A stretch of 37,459 nucleotides of DNA from NCBI RefSeq assembly GCF_002921145.1, contig NZ_PQVI01000085.1, positions 1 to 37,459 on the forward strand, in the 5' to 3' direction. The stretch is from Avibacterium endocarditidis (GTDB lineage Bacteria > Pseudomonadota > Gammaproteobacteria > Enterobacterales > Pasteurellaceae). Every line of letters starts with the position of its first letter. The stretch's first letter is position 1. Below, piece after piece: positions 21,508 to 31,782 of the stretch. The notes under the pieces are model-generated. The model worked only from the letters and a program-made list of their open reading frames with translations. It did not search any database and was not told the DNA's origin. The position numbers and the translations under genes are program-made.

Positions 21508-24500
21508 CTAAAAATCAAAGTGATAAAGTAGGTCAAAGGCCTGATTTACGCCCGAAACCGATTGTAAATAAAGTTGTGGTAACAATTTGTAGCGTACCGT
21601 AAATTCGGCTAAGCCGTCAAATAAGCCTACGCCGTATTTGAGCTGTAAGCGTGGTGTAATGTTGCCGCTCACCGTAACTTTGGAACTGTCGCCCACCCCT
21701 TGCGTGCCTAGGCTGAGATCTCGCACACCAAAGGCTTCGCCGATACCGCCGACTAATTTACCGCTTTTCGCTAAGCCCATTCCAAGCAGTGCCGCCCCGA
21801 TTGAACCGCCCGAGCCTGCTTCACCGCTATTTTCTAGCGAACGCCCTGTTAGCAAGTAGGAAAGGGCTTCATCTTGCGAGCTAGCAGGATCGGAGAACAC
21901 CGTAACTTGCGGGGCAGTGGCAATGCCGATCACTTTCACCCCAGCGGTAATATTGCTGTTTTCCATTGCCGTTGGGTTGCGAATGGCTTCAATATTCAGC
22001 ATTGGTTGAGATGGCAAGCCAGAAAAACTGATTTGTCCTTTGCGAATTAGCAAGTCTTGCCCATAAGCGGCATAGCGTCCATTTTTCAAGTAAATTTGCC
22101 CGAATAAACCCAGTTTGCCTTTGTCTTGTTTGACTGAAAGCAAGCCGTTTAAGCTGGTGTTTAAGCCGTAAGCGTTGAGGGTAACATCATCACCGATATT
22201 AATTTTCAGATCGGAACGAATTTCCATACCGCTTTTTGTACGCGCTTTAATTTCACCGTTTTTTAACCCCACTTTGGTTTTGTCTGGGCCGTCTAAAATC
22301 ACTTCATCACCGCTTACGGCAACGGCGCTGTCTGGCAATTCTTCAATGGCAATTCTTGCCCAAGGAATATCTACCGTACCAGAAATATCAAGCAGTTTTG
22401 GATTGGCTGTGAGTTCCACATTTGGGCTAATTTTTAATTTTGCCATTGACGGAATATTCACATTAAAGCGATCCGCTTTGGCTTGCACACGCGTGTTCCA
22501 GTGTTCTACATCTTTCCAATCCGCTTCGCCAGTAATATCTAAACGGCTTTCAGGGCTTTGCACATAGCCTTGCAAGGTGGAACGATTGCCGGCAAAACGC
22601 ATAGATAAATTGCCGTCTTTAATGGTGAATGGCAGGGATTTCATTGTGGCACTTAAGCGATTAACATCAAAATTACCGTGAATAAGCGGTGCATTGAGAT
22701 TGCCGCCTAAGGTAAGATTTGCAGCAATTTCGCCATTGATTTTTTCGCCACTTGAAAGCAGTTGTTTGGCTAAATTGAGATTTAAGTGCTGAATGCTAAT
22801 GTTGCCGCCTAGGGTGCGAGATTTCGCCAAATCTTGCAATTTAAGTGCAGTGGTAATTCGGCCATTTTCCACTAAATCAATGGCGGAATCCAAATTCAGA
22901 TTGTTGTTTTCCATTTGGGCTTTAATGTCCACTTTCGGAATAGCAAGGTTGAAGGTGCGATAATCAATTTTCTGCGCTACTGATAAATGATTGCCTGCCA
23001 CTTGCACATCGAGCTTAAGTGGTTTATCACTAAACCACGCCACCGTTCCCTGACTTTGTAATTGCCCTTTGATTTGCGTTGGGTTCTGTTCTTTATCCAA
23101 TAATTTGTTGATTAAAGCTAAATCCAATTTACGCACTTGGAATGGCACTTCGCCGTTTTTCCCTGCGGTGAAATTTTTGGGGAAACATAGCTCAATATCG
23201 CTGTTTAACCAACAATGTGCGGAAATCGCGGCTTCAATTTTGTTTTGATTATAAGTTACCGCAACGCCTTGATTAGTTTGCCATTTTCCCACTGGGGATT
23301 GAATATCCACACCGCTAATTTGCCCTTTCCAGATTTGCGAAGAGCGGTCGAAATTTCCTGCAATTTTTAAATTGGCTGCCACTGGTTTACCCTGTGATTG
23401 CAGCTGTAATTGGTGATTTTTTTCATCACCCGATAACGCAAGGGTCGCTTGGTTAATTGCCACATCGGCATATTTCAAACCTGTTACATTGGCGTTTAAA
23501 TCACCGCTAATCACTTTCTGCGAGCGAATATCCCCTTTAATGGCGAATTTATTCAGCTGTAATTGTTGGAAGCGAATGTTGTTGCCTGTTAAATCCACAT
23601 TTAAATTTGGCTCACGAATGTCCCCTTTCAATTTTGCATAGCCAAATAGGGTGGCGGAAAGTTCAGGCAGCAATCCACGCAAATTCGGTGCGTGAATATC
23701 AAGGGATAAATCCGATTGCTGGCTGATTTCCCCTTGCATTGCAATGTGATTTTCACCGTAATTAAGCAACAGATTTGGCACTTGCAGCCATTTGTTGTTG
23801 TCTGCGCTAAGCTTACCTTTTAAGCTTAATGGCTGGCGAGAAAGCGTGCCGTTAATGTCTAAATCAGGGACGTCAATTGTCCAATTTTGCCCATCAACTT
23901 GCCCTTGCGAGCTGAAATGACCAGACAGCACAGCAGGCATTGAAGGCAAATATTGAGTGATATTTAATTGTGAAAAATCCACCGCACTTTGCCATTGCAC
24001 GCCTTTTTGCCAGTTTACTTCACCGCTTAAATTCGCTTTGCCTTGTAAGGTGTTAAGCTGAAATTGTATGATGTTCGCCTGCCAGAGTTTGCCGTTAATT
24101 TGGCTGGTAATTTGTGTTTTTGGCGTACTCATTCCAGAAACATCAGCATTCAGTTGCGCTTGGTAAGCCAGCAAATCGCCAGTTAGATTGAGCGTTAAAT
24201 TTTGTACTTTCAGCGGATCTTTTTCTTTTTATCAAAAGGATATTGCAAGCTTTTACTGGTTAGTTTGAGATCAAAGGGCGTTTTTCTTGGTTAAGAGCCA
24301 CATTGCCCACCAGTTCCGCATTAATATCCCCTTTGCTTTGCAAATGAAGCTGCGTTTGCCCGCGCAGTTTGCCTGAAAGTTGTAGGCTGAGATCGCCCTG
24401 TGGAATATTCAATGGCGCATAGCCTTTCAGTTGGCTGTTTAACTGAAAATGGGGGAAATCTTCGTCCAGCTGCATTGTGCCTTGCCCTGCTAGTGTTCCC

Positions 24501-25495
24501 ACTGAACTGGCGATATTCAGGTTGTGCAGCTGCACTTGATTGCCTGTGGCATCTGCGTTGATTTGCAAAGAGGCCACCTCAATTTGTTGTGCAGGGGCAG
24601 GCGCGGTTTCAGTTTTTGGTGCCTTATTTTGTGCATTATCTTGCGCCTGATTTGCACTGTCGAAATGCTGTTGATATTGCCAATTTTTGCCTTGAATATC
24701 CGTAATATGGAGATCAAAAGGCAGCTCAATTTTGTTTAAATTGCCGAGCAAAGCTGGGGTAAGGCGTTGTTCTAATTGTTGCCAATCAATGACTTGCCCT
24801 GTTGGTTGAGCGGCTTTGTTTTCCGTTTTTTGTGCGTTTCTGTCTTCTTCTGGAGAGCTGTAAGTTTGTACTAACAAATCATTAATCTGCGTTGGCGCAA
24901 GGGTAAAACCGTTTTCATTGTTTAGGCTAAGTGCGGTGGAAAAATGGGCTAAATTGATCTGCGTTTGATCGATGGTTAAAGCTAAATCCTGCACTTGCAC
25001 ATTATCTGCTTGCACCGCCACAGGCAGATGAATTTTCTTCATTGGGCTAGGATCGTTGTCCTTTTCTTCCGAAGGCGGCAGCTTTGCCGTGTCAATATGA
25101 ATGTGTGGTTGTTGAATGCTGAGATCTTGCAGGCAAACTTTAGCTTTCAGCAAGCAAGATAAATCCAGTTGCAAATGGGCTTGCTGAATTTGGGTATCCA
25201 CGCCTTCTGACTGAAATTTGACCTTATGCAGGGTTAGTCCATTTTGCAAACCGCCTTCTACATGTTCAATAGAAAGGTTGTCCATAAACTTATCTGCCAG
25301 TTGGATAAGTCCACGTTGACCTTGGCTAGTGGCAAGGGTGGCGAGCAAGGCAAAAATAGGCAAAAAAATCACCGCACTTAAGCACAGCAGTATTTTCCAT
25401 AGTGAGCGTTTTTTCTTCACTACGGGAGATTGAGCTTGATGCTCTGTGGATTGGGGAGATTGCGTTGCGTGTTCCTCTTGCTGTTGTTTTGTCAT
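21508..25495 (-). CDS. tamB: Translocation and assembly module protein TamB, frameshifted as read
   Basis: Large AsmA-like inner-membrane-anchored protein spanning the periplasm and working with TamA in outer-membrane protein insertion and/or phospholipid transport. The N-terminal region has a polar tail, then a single membrane span at about residues 34-55 (ILLCLSAVIFLPIFALLATLA). The rest is a long series of beta-rich repeats, and the C-terminal DUF490 domain ends YHFDF. Two breaks lie close together: five-A runs (plus T at 24281-24285, and 24220-24224 or 24226-24230) each need one more base. Restoring both joins NQEKTPFDLKLTSKSLQYPF to DPLKVQNLTLNLTG, giving 1329 aa, near the roughly 1300 aa of Pasteurellaceae TamB. 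It starts nine bases after tamA. Confidence 0.92.
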
Positions 25496-25504
25496 TGTTG
25501 TTGC

Positions 25505-27268
25505 CTATAATTCTGAACCTAAACCAATATAAAATTGCACGTTTTTGCTGTTGTCTTTATCTCGAATTGGGGTGGCAATATCCAGTTTTACCGCGCCGAT
25601 AGGTGATGCCCAGCGTACGCCCATTCCCGCACCGTAGCGCAGTTCTTCTAAATCGAAACTGTTCGCCGCAAGCCCTGTGTCGGCAAAGGTGGCGAGCCAC
25701 CAGTTTTCATAAACTTGGTATTGATATTCCAATGTTCCCGTGGCAAGACGGGTTGCACCCACCAATTTGCCCTCGGCATTTTTTGGTGAGATTTTTTTAT
25801 AGCCGTAACCGCGCACGCTACGATCGCCCCCGGCAAAGAAACGAAGTGCGGGCGGAATTCTCTCTAAATTTTTGGTCTGTAACCAACCGATCTCACCACG
25901 CACTAAGAAACGGTGATTATCGGCAAAGGTGCGAATCCACGCGCTGGACGCTTGTACTTTGAAGAAATTCGCATCAGAAAGCCAGATTTTATGCCCAAAA
26001 TCCACGGTTAAACGCTGTGCATCGCCCCAAGTTGGGAATAATCCCCCTTTTAGGCGGGTTCGGCTGATGGAGGCGGTAGGATAAACCAGCCAAGTGCGAT
26101 CAGAGTGATTCGCTTGGGTGAAGGAATCATAACGCACACGCAACCCAAGTGCGTGCTGCCAGCCTGATACGCGATTCCAATAACGCAACGCCGCAAAGGT
26201 GCCTGATGAAGTTTCCGTGTCGTTAGTTTTTTCCCGTTCGTAACCGGTGGAAAATTCATAATAATAACGCAGTGGATTTTTCAACAGTGGCATTTTATAC
26301 ACCGCTTCCACCGTTTGTTTTGGCGCAGAGGCGTAAAGATTAAAGCGGAAACTATGCCCACGGCTGTTGATCCAAGGCTTTGTCCAACCCCATTGAAAGC
26401 GCGGGCCGACATCGGTGGAATAACCTAATCCCCACGTCCATTGCATTTTTTTTACGCGGCGTGAGTAGCACATCAACATTAACGATTTTATTTTCTTCAT
26501 CAAGGTTAGGCTGTACTAACACCGAACTAAACCAGTTGGTAGAGGTGTAATCGTTGGTAAAACTGGAAAGATCATTGATGAGATAAGGTTGTCCTTCTTC
26601 AATTTCCATCATATTACGCAAATAATCTTCACGAATTTGCGAGCGTTGAAAGGTGAATTTGCCGAAGCGATAGCGTTCGCCGCTATCAAAGGTGATTTTC
26701 CACCAGCCTTGATAAGTGGAAGGGCGCACTAATAATTGGGAAACATCAAAATCTGCATCAAAATAACCGCGTGCCAGAGCAAGGGATTGCAGATCGCTTT
26801 TGTAATCTTCGTATTTGGAGTGATAAAGCAATTCGCCAAGTTTAGGCAGTTTTTTATCTAGCGCTTTGAAGGCTTCATCGTCTTTTGCTTGGCCCAGAAT
26901 TTGAATATCCATTCCTGTGAGCAAAACAGGTTTGCCAGCATTGACATCAGCGATGAGTACAGGGCGTTTGCCCCCTTTGGCAGGTTGCAGGCGGAAATCA
27001 ATTTTAATGTTGTAATAGCCGTAAACACGCAAGGCTTTTTTGATGGCTTCACTCACAATATATTGATAGCGATCTGAGCCGTCCGCTTCTTCAGGATCGA
27101 TCATCTTGGTGTAAATATCCACATTTTCAATGGCTTTTACTCCTTTTACCCCAATGACTTTGAGATCCACGGTATGTTCGGCATAACTATTGATACTGCT
27201 TAAACTCCAAGCGGTAAGTAGGCTTGCATAAAGCAATAAATGGCGTTTTTTTGTTGCAATAATTTCAT
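25505..27268 (-). CDS. tamA: Translocation and assembly module outer-membrane protein TamA, frameshifted as read
   Basis: Omp85-family beta-barrel with N-terminal POTRA domains. Seen: a signal peptide [25 protein letters not shown]-like segments to about residue 260, [14 protein letters not shown] opening the barrel, [17 protein letters not shown] (the conserved lid-lock motif RGY) and the C-terminal FYIGLGSEL. Two breaks: at plus 27246-27252, one more A gives start ATG 27268 reading [14 protein letters not shown], with GGGA upstream; the open frame otherwise runs into murJ without a sensible start. At 26446-26453, one A too many (eight for seven) separates the halves; removing it gives [15 protein letters not shown]. 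Corrected length is 587 aa (E. coli 577). Confidence 0.92.
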
Positions 27269-27319
27269 ACTGTTCCCATTTCGCTGAACCTTGGTTCGTG
27301 CGGTGCTTTTTTCGTATTT

Positions 27320-28890
27320 TTATGAATGTAATAAATGGCGTTTGCGAATGCCTAAAAGCAATAATGTGCCGCCATAAATCAATGCTGCAAGGGCAATAAG
27401 CCAAGCCAGCCAGTGAATGCGAGTGATAAATGTCATTTGTTGCCAGCTTTCTAATGTTGGGCAATAGTGCCAAATCACAGCGCCCATTGCTAGCCCTGCT
27501 ATCAAAACTTTGACAAAAAACACTGCACTTTGTTTACTAAAATGATAAATATTTGCCTGCGCCAGCCCACGGTAGAGCAAATAGGCGTTTAAGGTGGCAG
27601 ACATCGCCGAAGCAATGGCAAGCCCCACATAGCTAAACGGAATGGCAAGCAGGTTAAATGCCATATTGCTCACCATTGCGATAATGCCGATTTTCACGGG
27701 AGTTTTGGTGTCTTGGCGGGCATAGTAACCATTGGCGAGAATTTTAATCAGCATAAAGCTCAACAGCCCCGCATTAAAGGCAAGCAGGGAATAGGAAGCA
27801 GCTTGCACATCAGAAAAGAGGAATTGACCCCGCATAAATAGCACTAACAACATCGGTTGGGCAAGCACGCCGATGCCGATCATCGCTGGCACGCCGAGTA
27901 ATAAAATCATTCGCACGCCCCAATCCATTGTGTTGCGAAAATCCACCGCACTTTGTTCGGCATTATCTGTGCGATTAACGTGATGGCGTGCCAGTGTTGG
28001 TAAGATCACGGTAGAAATGGCGATACCAAATAAGCCAAGGGGAAATTCGAGCAAACGGTCAGAATAATAAAGCCAGCTGATCGAGCCTGTCATCAAGAAA
28101 CTGGCAATAAAGGTATCCAGCAGTAAATTGATTTGGCTCACGGAAACTCCGAATAAGGCAGGGATCATCAGCGTGCGGATTTTTTTACCCCTGCATCATT
28201 CCACGCCCATTTTGGTTTCACCAACAAGCCAGCTTGCTTTAAGAAAGGCAACTGAAATAAAAATTGCAACAAACCGCCAATAAAGATCCCAATAGCAAGG
28301 GCAAGATCAGGGCTTGATGTGTAGGGCGCAAGAAAAAGTGCGGTGCAAATCATCGCAATATTGAGTAACACAGGCGAAAATGCCATCACACCAAATTTGC
28401 CGAGCGTGTTTAAAATCGCCCCAGACAGCGCAACAAAGGTAATAAACCATAAATAAGGAAAGGTGATTTTGAGTAACAGCGAGGCTTGTTCAAACTTCAC
28501 GCCGTTTACCCCATCATTAAGCCAATCAATAAACCAGCCCGTACCGAAAATGGCGGCAACCACAGGGGAGAAAATCATCGCAAAGACAGTAACGATAGTG
28601 ACTAATCCGCCTAATGTCCCGGAAACTTTGCTGATAAATTGCTGGGTTTTGTTGAGATCGCCGGCTTTTTGGTATTCTGCCAAAACGGGTACAAAGGCTT
28701 GAGAAAATGCGCCTTCAGCAAATAAACGGCGTAAAAAATTAGGAATACGGTTGGCAAACAAGAACACATCAGCACTTAACCCCGCGCCGATGATTTGTGC
28801 GATAATCACATCGCGCACCAGTCCAAGTACGCGCGATAATAAAGTCATTGCACTGACAATAATGCCAGATTTTAATAATCGTTTACTCAA
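27320..28890 (-). CDS. murJ: Lipid II flippase MurJ, frameshifted as read
   Basis: MOP-superfamily inner-membrane flippase moving lipid II to the periplasm for peptidoglycan synthesis; normally essential. Seen: SGIIVSAMTLLSRVLGLVRD, FLFANRIPNFLRRLFAEGAFSQAFVPVLAEY (core motif) and many hydrophobic helices; the second part has SWLYYSDRLLEFPLGLFGIA. The break is a seven-A run (plus T at 28180-28186); one more A gives GVKKIRTLMIPALFG and 523 aa, with 14 helices expected. The start codon is TTG at 28890 (MSKRLLKSG), matching the family N-terminus, with GAGAAAG upstream and no in-frame ATG before it. First gene of a minus-strand run murJ-tamA-tamB-ppx/gppA. Confidence 0.94.
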
Positions 28891-28979
28891 AATAGCTTTC
28901 TCATCAAGAAAAATTTGGCTTAATTGTATAGAAATTTTGTTTTTAAGCTATATTCTAGGCAAAAAAACTGATAAAATTC

Positions 28980-29003
28980 GCCCACATCGTTTGGGTGGGC
29001 TAC
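28980..29003 (-). repeat. GTAG-headed REP-like palindrome between murJ and rpsT
   Basis: On the minus strand GTAG (29003-29000) precedes CCCAC ... GTGGG with a loop of about nine bases; plus-strand arms are GCCCAC at 28980-28985 and GTGGGC at 28995-29000. Related in type to the pair at 15837-15905. Confidence 0.45.
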
Positions 29004-29087
29004 ATTGAAAGCCGCATTTTCAGCGAACGATGCAGACTTTCGGTTGTGTCTCACCGAGTAATCAAGCTAAATTTTGCTAATTGTTTA

Positions 29088-29116
29088 TTGACAATTATGG
29101 AACGGAAAGGCATAGT
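29088..29116 (+). promoter_or_regulatory. Sigma-70 promoter of rpsT
   Basis: A perfect -35 TTGACA at 29088-29093, 17-base spacer, and CATAGT (29111-29116) as -10. It lies about 50 bases upstream of the rpsT start. Confidence 0.6.
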
Positions 29117-29167
29117 TTACGCCTTTATTTATCTCATAAACTAACAGAAATTTTTAGGAGTTTGACC

Positions 29168-29431
29168 TTGGCTAATATCAAGTCAGCTAAAAAACGCGCG
29201 GTTCAATCAGAAAAACGCCGCCAACACAATGCAAGCCAACGCTCTATGATGCGTACTTACATTAAAAAAGTTTACGCCGCTGTAGCAGCAGGTGAAAAAG
29301 CTGTGGCTGAAGCCGCTTTCGTAGAAATGCAAAAAGTTGTGGATCGTATGGCATCTAAAGGCTTAATCCACAAAAACAAAGCAGCGAACCACAAATCTAA
29401 ATTATCTGCTCAAATCAAAAAATTAGCGTAA
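29168..29431 (+). CDS. rpsT: Small ribosomal subunit protein S20
   Basis: Binds 16S rRNA in the 30S subunit. The protein reads [20 protein letters not shown]... and is 87 aa, rich in Lys, Arg and Ala, as in E. coli. The start is TTG at 29168, with AGGAG at 29156-29160; longer open frames begin upstream, but their extra residues are not part of S20. E. coli rpsT also starts at UUG, a weak start linked to autogenous translational control, so the same regulation is likely here. Its own promoter (29088) and terminator (29461) make it a single-gene unit, divergent from murJ, which also starts at TTG. Confidence 0.97.
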   Translation: MANIKSAKKRAVQSEKRRQHNASQRSMMRTYIKKVYAAVAAGEKAVAEAAFVEMQKVVDRMASKGLIHKNKAANHKSKLSAQIKKLA

Positions 29432-29460
29432 TTTCAGATTAAAAAATTCAGAAAAATAAA

Positions 29461-29487
29461 ACCGCACTTTAAAAGTGCGGTTTTTTT
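29461..29487. terminator. Uptake-sequence terminator after rpsT
   Basis: ACCGCACTTT (29461-29470) and AAAGTGCGGT (29472-29481) form a perfect 10-bp stem (AAAACC/GGTTTT extend it), followed by T29481-29487. Both arms are exact uptake cores. The T tract overlaps the stop of the convergent SMP-family gene. Confidence 0.92.
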
Positions 29488-30175
29488 ATGATTTATTTTT
29501 AAATCGTCTGCGTCTGCTGTGATAGGTTAAACGACTGGCTGTTTGAGGTTGTTTCTTTTTAACAGGCTGGGAAAGCTCAAGTTGTTTGTGTTTCACTCGG
29601 CGATAACGGCTTAAAAAATAATGAATGGAGCTGGCAAATAATGTTCCCGTAAGAAACACGATAATGATCTCACCGTAAAGACGGTTAAAAATCAGATTGA
29701 TTTTACTTTGCGTGGTTTGTCCATACTTATTATTAAAGGTTACGCGCAAAAAACCTTCCACGCCGTCAGAAGAATAAATTGGTTCAACAATTTGTTGATT
29801 GATGATTTCTTTTGCCACGGGCTGATCAAGCCCTAATTGAAGACGTAATAATGAAGCATTGGAACTTTGTGCTAACAGCTCACCTCGATTAGAATAAACC
29901 GATGCATCAAGGATAAAATCCTCTTTCACAAAATTATCTAAGTTTTCTGTCAACTGTTCTGATTTTGCATTATTAATCAATAACATTGAAAATAAATTGG
30001 CTTGCTGACGCACTAATAAATGGGAAAGATTCGTTACTTGATTGACACTGGCTAATTGTGATCCCAGTTTAAATTGTTGCACACCGAATAAAATCACGCC
30101 CATTATGCCAAGGCAAAATAAGATTATGATAACAATCATCGTGATTTTCAGTGCTTTTTCTTTGATGAGTTGCAC
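29486..30175 (-). CDS. SMP/AhpA (YtjB)-family membrane protein
   Basis: A 229-aa protein with one membrane span near the N-terminus (ITMIVIIILFCLGIMGVILFG), a periplasmic sensor-like region of about 140 residues (LDASVYSNRGELLAQSS; GFLRVTFNN), a second span (IIIVFLTGTLFASSIHYFL), and a very basic cytoplasmic tail. This is the architecture of the SMP/YtjB family, whose member lies next to serB in E. coli, as here (divergent, 113 bases apart). I chose GTG 30175 because GGGGA lies seven bases before it; the open frame starts at TTG 30199. Its function is not established. Confidence 0.8.
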   Translation of the reverse strand: MQLIKEKALKITMIVIIILFCLGIMGVILFGVQQFKLGSQLASVNQVTNLSHLLVRQQANLFSMLLINNAKSEQLTENLDNFVKEDFILDASVYSNRGELLAQSSNASLLRLQLGLDQPVAKEIINQQIVEPIYSSDGVEGFLRVTFNNKYGQTTQSKINLIFNRLYGEIIIVFLTGTLFASSIHYFLSRYRRVKHKQLELSQPVKKKQPQTASRLTYHSRRRRFKNKS

Positions 30176-30288
30176 GTTATTTTCCCCAAGATTTCGCAAA
30201 ATAGGCTAGAATAAGGCGTTATTTTAGTCTATTTATGCGTTCACGGCACAATAAATCGTAAAAATGCCGATAATTTACAGGATTTTCT

Positions 30289-31248
30289 ATGCAAACACAA
30301 AATCTCAAGCAATTACAACAACAGTATCCAAGCCTGCCTTGCCCACTGCAGCAGATGCAATCCCTTGCCGCAGGACAGGATTATTTTTTGCTTTATGGCG
30401 AAAGCTTAGATTTGGCCAAATTGCAGCTATTTCAGCAAAAGTGCGGTGAAAATTTCACGCTTTTTGACTATTGGATTGAAGCCCGCAACCTTGCGGTGCT
30501 GTTGCAAGGCAATTGGCAAGCACAGTGGCAAGAATATGCTCATCAATTAGAAGTGGATATTGCGCTGCTCAATTTTTCCGCTCGTTTGCAGAAAAAAGGC
30601 TTGCTAGTGATGGATATGGATTCCACTGCCATTCAAATTGAATGTATTGATGAAATTGCGAAATTGGCTGGCACAGGTGAGTTGGTGTCTGAAATCACCG
30701 AGCAAGCCATGCGCGGAGAGTTAGATTTTGAGCAAAGCCTGCGCCGCCGCGTGGCAACCCTAAAAGGCGCGCCGGAAAATATCTTGCAACAAGTGCGAGA
30801 AAAATTGCCGCTGACTTCAGGTTTAGTGGAAACCATTCAAGGCTTGCAGAAATACGGCTGGCGAACCGCCATTGCGTCAGGTGGGTTTACTTATTTTGCG
30901 GATTATTTAAAAGCAGAATTAGGGCTTGATGCGGCGGTTTCCAATCAATTTGAGATTGTGGACGGCATTTTGACTGGTGAAGTACAAGGTGCGGTGGTGG
31001 ACGCGCAATATAAAGCGAATACGTTGCGTCAATTGAGCGAACAATATCATATTCCAATGGAAAACACCGTTGCCATTGGTGATGGCGCCAATGATTTGCC
31101 AATGATGAAAGTCGCTAATCTCGGTGTGGCATTCCACGCCAAGCCGAAAGTGCAACAACAGGCACAAATTGTGGTAAACTTTGCCGACTTAACCGCACTA
31201 TTATGTATTTTAGGTGCGAATGACCGAATAATGAAAAACGAGGAGTAA
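30289..31248 (+). CDS. serB: Phosphoserine phosphatase
   Basis: HAD-superfamily enzyme performing the last step of L-serine synthesis. The 319-aa product has an N-terminal region of about 100 residues, then the nucleophile motif VMDMDST (D109 and D111 in the DxDxT motif), [14 protein letters not shown], the motif II region [11 protein letters not shown], and [26 protein letters not shown] (motif III/IV). It is similar in length to E. coli SerB (322). RBS AGGA precedes the ATG. An exact uptake core lies inside at 30439-30447. yajQ follows after two bases, so the two are co-transcribed. Confidence 0.97.
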   Translation: MQTQNLKQLQQQYPSLPCPLQQMQSLAAGQDYFLLYGESLDLAKLQLFQQKCGENFTLFDYWIEARNLAVLLQGNWQAQWQEYAHQLEVDIALLNFSARLQKKGLLVMDMDSTAIQIECIDEIAKLAGTGELVSEITEQAMRGELDFEQSLRRRVATLKGAPENILQQVREKLPLTSGLVETIQGLQKYGWRTAIASGGFTYFADYLKAELGLDAAVSNQFEIVDGILTGEVQGAVVDAQYKANTLRQLSEQYHIPMENTVAIGDGANDLPMMKVANLGVAFHAKPKVQQQAQIVVNFADLTALLCILGANDRIMKNEE

Positions 31249-31250
31249 TT

Positions 31251-31742
31251 ATGCCTTCATTTGATATTGTTTCTGAATTAGACGCGCACGAAGTGCGTAA
31301 CGCCGTGGAAAATGCCAACCGTGATTTAGCTAACCGTTGGGATTTCCGCAACGTGCCTTCTTCTATCGAATTAAACGAAAAAAACGAAACCATTAAAGTG
31401 GCCAGTGAGTCCGATTTCCAAGTGGAACAGCTGGTGGATATTTTGCGTAATGCGTGCATTAAGCGTGGTATTGATTCTGCGTCATTGGATATTCCAACAG
31501 AATATGAACACAGCGGTAAAACCTTCAGCAAAGAAATTAAGCTGAAACAAGGTATCGAAACGGATATGGCGAAAAGACTTACCAAGTTGATCAAAGAATC
31601 CAAACTCAAAGTGCAAACTCAAATTCAAGGGGATCAAGTGCGCGTAACAGGAAAATCCCGTGATGACTTGCAAGCGGTGATCCAACTGGTGAAAAATGCG
31701 GAATTAGGGCAGCCGTTCCAGTTTAATAATTTTAGAGATTAA
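31251..31742 (+). CDS. yajQ: YajQ family nucleotide-binding protein
   Basis: A 163-aa protein starting [22 protein letters not shown], with [40 protein letters not shown] strings (read [20 protein letters not shown]) and the C-terminal [12 protein letters not shown]. This is the UPF0234/YajQ family, two ferredoxin-like domains; some members bind cyclic di-GMP, and H. influenzae YajQ binds GTP/ATP or tRNA weakly, so its role is unsettled. It begins two bases after serB and has an AGGAG site in the serB 3' end. A terminator follows at 31757-31782. Confidence 0.94.
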   Translation: MPSFDIVSELDAHEVRNAVENANRDLANRWDFRNVPSSIELNEKNETIKVASESDFQVEQLVDILRNACIKRGIDSASLDIPTEYEHSGKTFSKEIKLKQGIETDMAKRLTKLIKESKLKVQTQIQGDQVRVTGKSRDDLQAVIQLVKNAELGQPFQFNNFRD

Positions 31743-31756
31743 CCAATACCTTATCT

Positions 31757-31782
31757 AAAGCGGCAAATTAGCCGCTTTTTTT
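31757..31782 (+). terminator. Intrinsic terminator after yajQ
   Basis: AAAGCGGC (31757-31764), loop AAATTA, GCCGCTTT (31771-31778), with T31776-31782. It reaches the stop codon of the convergent exonuclease gene. Confidence 0.88.

Noticed and set aside
29081..29167. N-terminal extension of S20 from 29081
   Set aside because: It contains the promoter -35 and the Shine-Dalgarno site; S20 starts at TTG 29168.
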